From assembly GCA_018644785.1 (NCBI GenBank), contig JABGPV010000138.1, positions 1-13,691 of the forward strand: a stretch of 13,691 nt of DNA. Reading direction: 5' to 3'. Shown one piece after another: positions 7,009 to 13,691 of this stretch; within the stretch, counting starts at the first letter, position 1; every line of letters starts with the position of its first letter. The stretch is from Deltaproteobacteria bacterium (GTDB taxonomy: Bacteria; Desulfobacterota; DSM-4660; Desulfatiglandales; Desulfatiglandaceae). Below the pieces are notes generated by a model, which ran no database searches, was not told the origin of the DNA, and saw only the letters and a program-made list of their open reading frames with translations. Made by a program: the position numbers and the translations under genes.

Positions 7009-7052
7009 CAGAAGGCCTGCTCTAAAGAGCCCACTGAAAGCAGACCCTTCTG
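7009..7052. repeat. 44-bp imperfect dyad between the two divergent promoters
   Basis: The left arm CAGAAGG-C-CTGCT (7009-7021) pairs with the right arm AGCAG-AC-CCTTCTG (7039-7052), 12 paired bases with a 1x2 internal loop. A nested alternative, GCTCT-AA-AGAGC, occupies 7019-7030. The T-run is on the wrong side (7001-7008, before the stem in plus sense), so it is not a rho-independent terminator for plus transcription. The right arm ends 1 bp before the plus-strand -35 (7054). The position suggests a regulator site shared by both operons. Confidence 0.6.
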
Positions 7053-7053
7053 C

Positions 7054-7084
7054 TTGACATTCCCCGGGATCTCAATTATCTAAT
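7054..7084 (+). promoter_or_regulatory. Candidate promoter for the sugar-dehydrogenase/liv operon
   Basis: A perfect TTGACA at 7054-7059 has only imperfect -10 partners: TCTAAT at 7079-7084 (5 of 6 but a 19-bp spacer) or TATCTA at 7077-7082 (17-bp spacer, 3 of 6). The leader to the ATG at 7174 would be about 85 nt. It holds two ATTTTTCCG copies (7096-7104 and 7111-7119). Confidence 0.4.
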
Positions 7085-7173
7085 GAAATATTTGGATTTT
7101 TCCGACCCGAATTTTTCCGCGATTTTAAACCGCATGTAAATCATTTAATTATAAGGATTAAGGTAAACTTTAT

Positions 7174-8808
7174 ATGGAATATTCAACCAGCCCGGAAGGG
7201 GAGAAATTCATTCTTCCAACCCAAGAAGAGAGTGCTCTGGAATTTGACAGATTAAAACAACTGGCCCGGGAACATCGCGACCGGGGCCGGGAAATTGTGG
7301 TAGTCATGGGTCTCGGGTTTGTGGGGGCTGTCATGGCCGGTGTTGTGGCAGATTCTGTTGACCCGGAAACCGGAAAACCCAACAAATTTGTCATCGGCAT
7401 GCAGCGGCCCAGCACGCGAAGCTTCTGGAAGATTCCGCTCTTCAATCGTGGCCTCTCCCCCATCAAAGCTGAGGACCCGGAGGTGGCGCCCTTGATCGAA
7501 CGGTGCGTCACTCAAAAAAAGACCCTCACCGCCACATTCACCCATGATGCCCTCTCCCTTGCGGATGTGCTGGTGGTGGATGTGCAATGCGATTTCTTAA
7601 AACAGGATCTGGGCAACCTGAAAACCGGCTTTGCGGAAATCGGGGCCCTGGAGAACAGTTTTAAAATCATCGGCGAAAAAATATCCCCCCATTGCCTTGT
7701 TTTGATTGAAACCACTGTGCCGCCGGGAACCACTGAGTATGTGGCTTTCCCCCTGATCAAAAAGGGGTTCAAGGCCCGGGGGATTGAAGCGGACCCCCTT
7801 TTGGCCCACAGTTATGAACGAGTCATGCCCGGGAAAGACTATGTGCGATCGGTGCGGGATTTCTGGCGGGTTTGCAGCGGCATCAACCCCGAGAGCCGGG
7901 AAAAGGTGACCGACTTCCTCTCCCAGGTGCTCAATATAAAGGATTACCCCCTCACCGTACTGGATCGCCCCATTGAGAGTGAAACCTGCAAGATTGTGGA
8001 AAACAGCTATCGGGCCACCATTCTGGCTTTTCTGAACGAATGGAGCCTTTTTTCCGAAACCAACGGGGTCGACATCGTCAAAGTCATCGACGCCATCAAA
8101 ATCCGGCCCACCCACAGCAATATCCTTTTTCCCGGTCCCGGCATCGGGGGATATTGCCTTCCAAAAGACGGCGGTCTGGGCATGTGGGCCTACAAGCATC
8201 TCATGGGCTTCGAAAATGATATTTTCAAGATCACCCCGGAGGCCATCAACATCAACGATACCCGGGCACTGCACGCCGCCCAGCTGGTGAGGGATGCCCT
8301 TCGAAACATGGGGCGCATCGTGGCCGCAAGTCAGATCACCCTGCTGGGGGCTTCATACCGGGAAGATGTGGGAGATACCCGGTACAGCGGAAGCGAGATC
8401 ATTGTGCGAAAGCTGACCGAAATGGGGGCCGAGATCAGGGCCCACGACCCTTACGTGCGCCACTGGTGGGAGCTGGAAAAGCAGGATTCCTATCCGGCCG
8501 TGGGGGCCAGCTGGTCCAGATTTTTCCGTAACCAGGACCATTTTTCCGACTTTCAAATGACAGAGGATCTGACGGAGGCCATAAAAGGGGCGGATGCGGT
8601 CATCCTGGCCGTTCGCCATTCCCCCTATCTCGCGCTTTCGCCTGATGATGTTGTGGAAATGGCCGGTGGACCCCTGGCCGTAGTGGATTGCTTCGGTATT
8701 CTGGATGACCGGAAAATCCGGCGGTATTTCGAGCTGGAATGCGAAGTGAAAGGGATGGGACGCGGCCACATCAAACGGATTAAGGACAGTGTCCTTAGAA
8801 AATCATGA
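7174..8808 (+). CDS. Nucleotide-sugar dehydrogenase (UDP-glucose/UDP-HexNAc 6-dehydrogenase family), long atypical form
   Basis: A 544-aa member of the UDP-glucose/GDP-mannose dehydrogenase family, which oxidises the C6 alcohol of a nucleotide sugar to a carboxylate for polysaccharide precursors. The dinucleotide loop MGLGFVGAVMAG is at 45-56 and the middle domain has TCKIVENSYRATILAFLNEW (271-290; Lys273 and Asn277 catalytic-type). The nucleophile is Cys328 in GPGIGGYCLPKDG (321-333) with Asp332. The C-terminal nucleotide-binding domain spans about 385-520 (GASYREDVGDTR at 392-403). Oddities: about 100 residues longer than usual, with a 40-residue N-terminal lead and an enlarged first domain. 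The acidic residue expected after the second strand (GVD) reads GMQRP (Gln77-Arg78), which could alter NAD/NADP choice. An Arg396 stands where a Lys is usual. AAGG lies 10 nt before the ATG. The substrate is unknown. Confidence 0.82.
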   Translation: MEYSTSPEGEKFILPTQEESALEFDRLKQLAREHRDRGREIVVVMGLGFVGAVMAGVVADSVDPETGKPNKFVIGMQRPSTRSFWKIPLFNRGLSPIKAEDPEVAPLIERCVTQKKTLTATFTHDALSLADVLVVDVQCDFLKQDLGNLKTGFAEIGALENSFKIIGEKISPHCLVLIETTVPPGTTEYVAFPLIKKGFKARGIEADPLLAHSYERVMPGKDYVRSVRDFWRVCSGINPESREKVTDFLSQVLNIKDYPLTVLDRPIESETCKIVENSYRATILAFLNEWSLFSETNGVDIVKVIDAIKIRPTHSNILFPGPGIGGYCLPKDGGLGMWAYKHLMGFENDIFKITPEAININDTRALHAAQLVRDALRNMGRIVAASQITLLGASYREDVGDTRYSGSEIIVRKLTEMGAEIRAHDPYVRHWWELEKQDSYPAVGASWSRFFRNQDHFSDFQMTEDLTEAIKGADAVILAVRHSPYLALSPDDVVEMAGGPLAVVDCFGILDDRKIRRYFELECEVKGMGRGHIKRIKDSVLRKS

Positions 8809-8819
8809 GGAGGGTGATT

Positions 8820-9953
8820 ATGAAAAGACTGGGTTTTTTCTTATGTTTCTGGGCCTTATTGCAATTTCTGGGGATGACCTGTCCTTCGTGGGCGGATCCC
8901 ATCAAAATTCCGTTGGCTGCGCCATTTACAGGGCCTCTTGCCTCTTTCGGCGAAGGCATGAAAAACGGCGCGCTGCTCAAAGCCGAGGAAATCAACGCGC
9001 AAGGCGGCATCAACGGCCGGAAAGTTGAGGTCATTTTAGAAGACGAACTGTGCGATCCCAAAGAAGCGGCCACGGTGGCCACCAAGCTGGCGGCGGATCC
9101 TGAGATATCCATCGTAGTGGGCCATCTTTGCAGCTCCGCATCACTGGCATCCCTTCCCATTTACAAAGAAGCCAAGCTTCCCGCCATCTCGCCGGCCTCC
9201 ACCAATATAACCCTCTGCAAAAGCAGTCCCTACTATTTCAGGAACGTCTACAAAGATGACTTTCAGGGGTTGTTCCTGGCCAAATATGCCAAGGAAGTTA
9301 AGGGTTACAAAAAAGTGGCCATCTTTTATGAAATGAACGACTACTCCATTGGGTTAATGAATGCCTTTATGAAGCAGGCCAAGAAAAACGGCATCAGGAT
9401 CCTGGGGAAAGAAGCCTATACCGCTGAAACAACGGACTTTAAACCCCAGCTCACCAAATTCAAAATGATGAAACCGGATGCCATATTTATCCCCGGATAT
9501 GCCCCCCAGGGGACACTGATCATTTCCCAGGCCAGAAGCCTGGGCATAAAAAATGTGGATTTTCTGGGCGCCGATGGTTTAGACGATAATCTGATGTTGA
9601 AAAACCCGGATGCGGAAGGTCTTTTTGTAACGACCCCGTTCATTCCTGACAAAGCCGGACCCAAAGCCGCCGCTTTCATCAAGGCATATCGTAAAAAATT
9701 CGGCATAGATCCCAACTGGTTCGCGGCCAATACCTACGATGCGGTTGGCATAGCGGCTGCGGCCATCGCTAAGGCAGGGCCGGACAGGGAGAAAGTTCGA
9801 GAATACCTGGCCGCCATGGATACCAAAGCTGAAGCCTATGACGGGGTGGCGGGCAAAACCTATTTCGACAAAAACGGGGATTGCCTCAAAGAGGCTTTTG
9901 TCAAGGAAATCAAAAACGGCAAATGGATCGGGGCGGAAAAACAGCTCCAATAA
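8820..9953 (+). CDS. livK: LivK/LivJ-like periplasmic branched-chain amino acid binding protein
   Basis: A 377-aa substrate-binding protein of a LIV-type ABC importer. A Sec signal peptide ends at SWA (residue 25), leaving a mature protein beginning DPIKIPLAAPFTGPLA. The type I periplasmic binding fold is shown by GMKNGALLKAEEINAQGGING (46-66), DELCDPKEA (75-83) and VVGHLCSSASLAS (99-111). Cys78 and Cys104 match the disulfide of E. coli LivJ, and the GHLCSS/SPAST segments match its ligand-binding loops, so leucine/isoleucine/valine or a similar amino acid is the likely ligand. The ATG at 8820 is chosen over 8805 because AGGAGG (8808-8813) lies 6 nt upstream of it and because it gives a proper signal peptide. 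It starts 11 bp after the dehydrogenase stop. A strong hairpin terminator follows its stop. Confidence 0.92.
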   Translation: MKRLGFFLCFWALLQFLGMTCPSWADPIKIPLAAPFTGPLASFGEGMKNGALLKAEEINAQGGINGRKVEVILEDELCDPKEAATVATKLAADPEISIVVGHLCSSASLASLPIYKEAKLPAISPASTNITLCKSSPYYFRNVYKDDFQGLFLAKYAKEVKGYKKVAIFYEMNDYSIGLMNAFMKQAKKNGIRILGKEAYTAETTDFKPQLTKFKMMKPDAIFIPGYAPQGTLIISQARSLGIKNVDFLGADGLDDNLMLKNPDAEGLFVTTPFIPDKAGPKAAAFIKAYRKKFGIDPNWFAANTYDAVGIAAAAIAKAGPDREKVREYLAAMDTKAEAYDGVAGKTYFDKNGDCLKEAFVKEIKNGKWIGAEKQLQ

Positions 9954-9960
9954 GGCACAA

Positions 9961-9995
9961 AAAAAGAGCAGGTCTAAGATAGACCTGCTCTTTTT
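9961..9995 (+). terminator. Rho-independent terminator/attenuator between livK and livH
   Basis: A perfect 10-bp stem GAGCAGGTCT (9966-9975) / AGACCTGCTC (9981-9990) with loop AAGAT is followed by TTTTT (9991-9995). It is preceded by AAAAA, which can extend the stem. It lies 7 bp after the livK stop and 30 bp before livH, so partial read-through would make livK mRNA exceed permease mRNA. It could also work on the other strand. Confidence 0.88.
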
Positions 9996-10025
9996 GGTTT
10001 TGAGGCGACGGAAAAGGGTTGTTGA

Positions 10026-10940
10026 GTGGAAAGCCTTCTGGATCAGTCGAGCCTTTTTTTGCAGCAACTGGTGAACGGCATAACCCTGGGAGGCGTCTAC
10101 GCCCTCATTGCCGTCGGCTACACCATGGTTTACGGGGTGATTCAGCTGATTAATTTCGCCCACGGGGAAATCTACATGCTGGGCGCCTTTCTCGCCTACA
10201 CCCTGGTGGCCGTTGTGGGAATGCCCTTTTTTCCGGCATTTGTTCTGACCCTGTTGATCTGCGCTGTTCTGGGTGTTGTGCTCGATTTTGTGGCCTATCG
10301 CCCTTTGCGAAAGGCCCCTCGACTGGCTGCGTTGATTACCGCCATTGGCATGTCCATATTTCTTCAGAACATGGCGATGCTGATCTGGGGAAGCCAGATC
10401 AAATCATACCCCAGGGATCTTTTACCGGCTTTTTTTTCTGAGTCTGCCATAACCTTTGGAGACGTATCGTTAAGCTGGCTTCAACTGTTTATTCTGTCCA
10501 TTACCCTTCTGTTCATGATCATCCTTCACCTCACCATCCATAAAACCAGAATCGGCATGGCCATGCGCGCCATTTCACAGGACAAAACCGCATCCGCCCT
10601 TATGGGAATCGGCGTCAACCGCGTTATCTCTTTCACCTTTGCCATCGGTTCGGCCATGGGCGGCATGGCGGGGATTCTGGTGGGACTCTATTACAATGCC
10701 ATTTTTCCCACCATGGGTTACGTGGCCGGCATTAAGGCCTTTGCCGCTGCGGTACTGGGTGGCATCGGCTCTGTTCCAGGCGCCATGCTGGGCGGTGGCG
10801 TCCTGGGGATTGCGGAGGTAATGGGTGCCGGATACATTTCGTCCGAATACAGGGACGGGATCTCTTATGCCGTCATGATTGCGGTGATCCTTTTCAAACC
10901 CTCCGGGCTTATCGGGAAACAAAATGCGGAGAAAGTGTGA
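10026..10940 (+). CDS. livH: LivH, branched-chain amino acid ABC transporter permease
   Basis: A 304-aa inner-membrane permease that pairs with LivM to form the translocation pore. The N-terminal GGVYALIAVGYTMVYGVIQL (22-41) with NFAHGEIYMLGAF (43-55) is the LivH signature. Several further hydrophobic segments follow, and the cytoplasmic coupling-loop region RIGMAMRAISQDKTASALMGI (175-195) contacts the ATPases. The GGIGSVPGAMLGGGVLGIAE block (245-264) and the KPSGLIGK tail (291-298) are family-typical. The start is GTG, with AAAAGGG 7 nt upstream; no upstream ATG fits better. It overlaps livM by one base. It lies downstream of the livK terminator, so its expression depends on read-through or an unseen promoter. 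Confidence 0.94.
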   Translation: MESLLDQSSLFLQQLVNGITLGGVYALIAVGYTMVYGVIQLINFAHGEIYMLGAFLAYTLVAVVGMPFFPAFVLTLLICAVLGVVLDFVAYRPLRKAPRLAALITAIGMSIFLQNMAMLIWGSQIKSYPRDLLPAFFSESAITFGDVSLSWLQLFILSITLLFMIILHLTIHKTRIGMAMRAISQDKTASALMGIGVNRVISFTFAIGSAMGGMAGILVGLYYNAIFPTMGYVAGIKAFAAAVLGGIGSVPGAMLGGGVLGIAEVMGAGYISSEYRDGISYAVMIAVILFKPSGLIGKQNAEKV

Positions 10941-11941
10941 TGTCGCTCTTCCCCAAAAACCCCCGCGTTCTTTTTCTGGCGATCCTGTTTCTGGCCATCA
11001 TTCTGCCGTGGATTCCCCTGGGCCCTTCCACCAACTACCTGTTAAGGGTTTTGACCTCTGCTGTCCTGTATATGATTCTGGCATTGGGCCTGAATATCGT
11101 TCCGGGGTTCACCGGCCTTCTGGACCTGGGCTATGTGGGGTTTTACGGTATCGGCGCCTATACGTCAGGGTTGCTGGCCATCCATTATGATCTCAGCCTG
11201 TGGGTGATTCTGCCCATTGCAGCGGCAAACGGCGCGCTGTGGGGCGTTCTGCTGGGAGCACCCACCCTTCGCCTTACAGGCGACTATTTCGCCATTGTAA
11301 CATTCGGGTTTTCCGAACTGGTGGTGCTGCTCCTTCGGAATGAACTCTGGCTCACCCGCGGCCCCATGGGGTTGCCGGGCATCCCGCCGCCTGCCATTTT
11401 CGGGTATCCTTTAACCCAGGGCTGGCAGTATTTTTATCTGGCGCTGTTCCTCCTGCTGGTGGTTCTGGTCGTGGTGGTGCGCCTTGAGAATTCGCGGCTC
11501 GGCCGGGCCTGGTTCGCCATCCGGGAGGACGAAATCGCAGCCCAGTGCTGCGGCATCAGCCTGATCCGCTACAAGGTGATGGCATTTGCCGCCAGCGCCG
11601 CCATCGGCGCCATGGGCGGTGCCTTTTATGCCAAGTGGTTCCGGTTTATCCATCCGGACATGTTCAAATTCTGGGAATCCATTCTCATTTTATGCCTCAT
11701 TGTATTCGGGGGCATGGGCAGCATTGCCGGCACCATGCTGGGGGCCCTGATTCTGATCCCCCTAAGTGAGATCCTGCGCGCCGTTCTGCCCCAGGGCATG
11801 TTCAATGCCCGTTATCTGATTTACGGGTTGCTTCTGGTTATCATGATGCGGCTGCGGCCTGAAGGGCTTATACCGTTCCAACTCTCCAGGAGTCGCAAGG
11901 CAGAGCAGGCGAAAGCGCGGTTGCTGGGCGGTGAGGAGTAG
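10940..11941 (+). CDS. livM: LivM, branched-chain amino acid ABC transporter permease
   Basis: A 333-aa second permease of the LIV system, forming a heterodimer with LivH. NIVPGFTGLLDLGYVGFYGIGAY at 52-74, the periplasmic-side GPMGLPGIPPP (141-151), the coupling loop RLGRAWFAIREDEIAAQCCGI (186-206) and the conserved FGGMGSIAGTMLGAL (256-270) are typical LivM elements. Length is near the LivM core; it lacks the longer N-terminal region of E. coli LivM. ATG at 10940 (overlapping the livH TGA) is preferred over the GTG at 10937, because GGAGA (10928-10932) then has a spacing of 7 nt. A short basic tail (SRSRKAEQAK, 316-325) is probably cytoplasmic. Confidence 0.94.
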   Translation: MSLFPKNPRVLFLAILFLAIILPWIPLGPSTNYLLRVLTSAVLYMILALGLNIVPGFTGLLDLGYVGFYGIGAYTSGLLAIHYDLSLWVILPIAAANGALWGVLLGAPTLRLTGDYFAIVTFGFSELVVLLLRNELWLTRGPMGLPGIPPPAIFGYPLTQGWQYFYLALFLLLVVLVVVVRLENSRLGRAWFAIREDEIAAQCCGISLIRYKVMAFAASAAIGAMGGAFYAKWFRFIHPDMFKFWESILILCLIVFGGMGSIAGTMLGALILIPLSEILRAVLPQGMFNARYLIYGLLLVIMMRLRPEGLIPFQLSRSRKAEQAKARLLGGEE

Positions 11942-11948
11942 AGATTAA

Positions 11949-13130
11949 ATGGGCGCGCTTCTCAAGGTTAAGACACTATCCAAGTCATTTGGCGGACTGC
12001 TGGCCCTAAAAGAGATCACCCTGAAGGTGGCGCCCGAACAGATTGTGGGCATCATCGGCCCCAACGGCGCAGGCAAAACCACCTTTTTCAATTGTCTGTC
12101 GTGCTTGTATCATCCCACCGGCGGAGAAATCGAATTTGACAGCATCCCCCTGGCAACCCCCACATCGACCGCTTCGAAAAAACGGGTTCGAATTTTCGCA
12201 TGGGTATTTTTATTACTGGGTTTGATTCGGCTGCCCCTTTTCTGGTCCTTTTTCCTGCCCCAGACTTTTTTCAAGGTGGAGTTGTTCCTGCTGGGGCTTT
12301 TTATCCTTTCCATTCGCTTTCTGCTGGTCCGGGGTCTCATACGCCATGAAATCTGGGCATGGGGACTCATGTTTATTTTTCTCTTGAGCGACTTCTGTTT
12401 TGCCCTTATATTTCTCACCCAACCTAACCCGTCGGATTATATTGTTTTTACCCATGTGCCGCTCCGGTATGTTGCCATGCCATGGGGTGTGGCCGCAGGT
12501 CTTTTCAGCCTTTATTTTACAGGCCTGTTGTGCACCGGGAAAGTACGCAGGCTTTATGGATTCAGAACGAGCCCGGATGCGGTTTGCCGAAATGGCCTGG
12601 CCAGGACCTTTCAGAACATACGCCTCTTTTTCAACCTGAGCGTGTTGGATAATGTAAAGATCGGCCGGCATGGCCGCATGCATTCCGGATTGGGTAAAAC
12701 ACTGTTTAGAACCCGTTTTCAGCAAAAAGAAGAGGCCTCTGCCGAAAAAGAGGGGCTCCATTTCCTCCGCTTTGTGGGTCTTGAAGATAAGGCCTTTGAT
12801 CTCGCTGATACCCTGGCTTACGGAGAACAGCGCCGCCTGGAAATCGCCAGGGCCCTGGCGTCTGAACCGAAACTTCTCCTTTTAGATGAACCGGCCGCTG
12901 GCATGAACGCCAGGGAATCGGAAGAACTGATTCAACTGGTTCGAAAAATACGGGAGGGCGGTATCGCCGTACTGATTATTGAACACGACATGAAGGTCAT
13001 GATGAATCTGGCGGATTACATCTATGTCTTTGATTACGGAATACTGATCGCGGAAGGGACGCCCGACGCGGTTCGAGAAAACCAGAAGGTCATTGACGCC
13101 TACCTCGGAGGAGATCGCGGCGTATGTTGA
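11949..13130 (+). CDS. livG: LivG ABC transporter ATPase with a four-helix membrane insert
   Basis: ATP-binding subunit of the LIV importer, 393 aa against about 255 usual. All catalytic motifs are present: Walker A GPNGAGKTT (37-45), Q-loop Gln222 in LARTFQNIRLF (217-227), signature LAYGEQRRLEIARAL (289-303), Walker B LLLLDEP with Glu314 (309-315), the LivG-type AAGMN D-loop (316-320) and H-loop His346 (IIEHDM). Between TGGEIEFDSIPLA and SPDAVCRNGLARTFQ, an extra stretch of about 135 residues (roughly 70-206) holds four strongly hydrophobic segments. The AGGAG before the ATG (11934-11938) has 10-nt spacing. It follows livM by 7 bp and overlaps livF by 7 bp. The intact motifs and operon position argue for a working ATPase. 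What the insert does (anchor, regulatory or sensory module) is unknown. Confidence 0.92.
   Translation: MGALLKVKTLSKSFGGLLALKEITLKVAPEQIVGIIGPNGAGKTTFFNCLSCLYHPTGGEIEFDSIPLATPTSTASKKRVRIFAWVFLLLGLIRLPLFWSFFLPQTFFKVELFLLGLFILSIRFLLVRGLIRHEIWAWGLMFIFLLSDFCFALIFLTQPNPSDYIVFTHVPLRYVAMPWGVAAGLFSLYFTGLLCTGKVRRLYGFRTSPDAVCRNGLARTFQNIRLFFNLSVLDNVKIGRHGRMHSGLGKTLFRTRFQQKEEASAEKEGLHFLRFVGLEDKAFDLADTLAYGEQRRLEIARALASEPKLLLLDEPAAGMNARESEELIQLVRKIREGGIAVLIIEHDMKVMMNLADYIYVFDYGILIAEGTPDAVRENQKVIDAYLGGDRGVC
12156..12566 (+). other. In-frame insert in livG coding for four predicted transmembrane helices
   Basis: It codes for LivG residues 70-206. Hydrophobic segments are near residues 82-103, 108-127, 135-157 and 173-195. 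Basic flanks (KKRVR at 77-81, RGLIRH at 128-133, KVRRLYGFR at 198-206) alternate with uncharged loops (PQTFF at 104-108; the Pro/Asn-rich loop at 158-170). That fits four helices with both ends in the cytoplasm, as needed for the two halves of the ATPase to stay together. I recognise no domain in it. Confidence 0.75.
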
Positions 13131-13691
13131 GACTTGAAAATGTGCACAGTTATTATCGAAAAATTCATGCGCTCAAAGGCATATCCCTCAATATCAAAGA
13201 AAAAAGCATCTGTTGCCTGATCGGGGCCAACGGGGCGGGTAAATCGACCACTCTCATGGCCATCAGTGGCATTCAGGACATCAGACAAGGGAAAATCGTA
13301 CTTCAGGGAGACATGATTAACAAACTGCCGCCGGAGGAGATCGTTCGGCGGGGGGTGGTGCAGGTGCCCGAAGGACGCCGCATCTTTCCGGATCTCACGG
13401 TGATGGAAAATCTGATCCTGGGCGCCTACCTGAACAGGGACAGGAAAAAGAGAAAAGGTCTGGTGGAAAGCGTCTTTACCCTTTTTCCCGTTCTGAAAGA
13501 GCGACGGGGGCAGACCGGCGGCACCCTTTCGGGCGGGGAGCAGCAGATGCTGGCCATCGCCCGGGCCCTCATGGCTTCCCCCAGGCTGCTTCTGCTGGAT
13601 GAACCCTCACTGGGGCTTGCACCGCTGATTGTGGAACAGATCATGACCATCATCGGCCAGATCCGGGAAGACGGGTTGACCGTGCTGCTGG
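13124..13691 (+). CDS. livF: LivF, branched-chain amino acid ABC transporter ATPase (3' end beyond window)
   Basis: The first 189 residues of the second ATPase of the LIV importer, which pairs with LivG. Walker A GANGAGKST is at 34-42, Q-loop Gln80 in VVQVPEGRRIFPDLTVMENL (78-97, the LivF hallmark), signature LSGGEQQMLAIARAL at 135-149, and Walker B LLLLDEPSLGLAP at 155-167. The window ends at LTVLL, before the H-loop. Unlike LivG, it has no insert between Walker A and the Q-loop. It starts inside livG (7-nt overlap) with GGAGGAG at 13107-13113, 10 nt upstream, so translation is likely coupled. Confidence 0.95.
   Translation, partial: MLRLENVHSYYRKIHALKGISLNIKEKSICCLIGANGAGKSTTLMAISGIQDIRQGKIVLQGDMINKLPPEEIVRRGVVQVPEGRRIFPDLTVMENLILGAYLNRDRKKRKGLVESVFTLFPVLKERRGQTGGTLSGGEQQMLAIARALMASPRLLLLDEPSLGLAPLIVEQIMTIIGQIREDGLTVLL

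Noticed and set aside
7009..7052. Rho-independent terminator at the divergent dyad
   Set aside because: The T run is before the stem in plus orientation, and in minus orientation an A run follows it. Neither gives the stem-then-U arrangement.
8805..8819. Earlier livK start at 8805
   Set aside because: It would place the AGGAGG ribosome site inside the coding region and add MRRVI before a good signal peptide. The ATG at 8820 has correct spacing.
12156..12566. The livG insert as a separate membrane-protein gene or mobile element
   Set aside because: There is no stop, start with ribosome site, inverted repeat or target duplication at the borders. The frame runs straight through, so it is treated as part of LivG.
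12110..12761. Minus-strand frames of 102 and 182 residues opposite the livG membrane insert
   Set aside because: They are antisense shadows: Lys/Gln-rich translations of a T-rich hydrophobic coding strand, with no recognisable domain or ribosome site. The plus frame is continuous with intact ATPase motifs on both sides.
1..13691. tRNA, rRNA, CRISPR array, transposase or phage genes
   Set aside because: None recognised on either strand. The only tandem repeat is the short AAACTTT array.

Overview
The window looks like chromosomal DNA of a strictly anaerobic, GC-moderate Gram-negative bacterium. My best guess is a sulfate-reducing Desulfobacterota (Desulfobacterales-like). This is inferred from the gene mix: nickel-pincer cofactor genes, an oxygen-sensitive [4Fe-4S]/FAD dehydratase-family protein, a GlpA-like/DUF1667 redox cluster and a LIV-type transporter. 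No rRNA, tRNA, CRISPR array, integrase or insertion sequence is visible.

Layout. (1) 1-383, minus: 5' part of a FIST-domain sensor gene. (2) 643-2281, plus: larE and larB, two of the three nickel-pincer nucleotide (NPN) cofactor genes. (3) 2327-6929, minus: a four-gene operon reading right to left. It encodes an AbfD-like 4-hydroxybutyryl-CoA dehydratase-family protein, a GlpA/LhgO-like FAD oxidoreductase with a C-terminal BFD-type [2Fe-2S] domain, a second FAD/NAD(P) oxidoreductase and a small DUF1667 protein with four cysteines. The last three genes overlap. (4) 6930-7173: a 244-bp divergent control region with a good minus-strand sigma70-like promoter, a weaker plus-strand promoter, a 44-bp dyad between them and a palindrome inside the minus promoter spacer. 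(5) 7174-13691, plus: an unusual 544-residue nucleotide-sugar dehydrogenase, then livK, an intra-operon terminator hairpin, livH, livM, livG and livF (cut by the window end).

How the genes work together. The minus operon looks like an oxidation module: a radical-type dehydratase homologue plus a flavoprotein/iron-sulfur chain that could take electrons from a 2-hydroxyacid or polyol phosphate. The plus operon encodes a complete branched-chain amino acid (or related small molecule) ABC importer. Its substrate-binding gene is followed by a strong hairpin/U-tract that would make binding protein more abundant than permease. The nucleotide-sugar dehydrogenase sits 11 bp before livK and probably shares its transcript.

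Most unusual observation: the LivG ATPase is 393 residues instead of about 255. It carries an in-frame insert of about 135 residues with four predicted membrane helices, placed between the Walker A region and the Q-loop, while every ATPase motif remains intact. Second is the AbfD-like protein. It keeps all four [4Fe-4S] ligands, but (from my memory of the clostridial sequence) differs at three residues regarded as catalytic.
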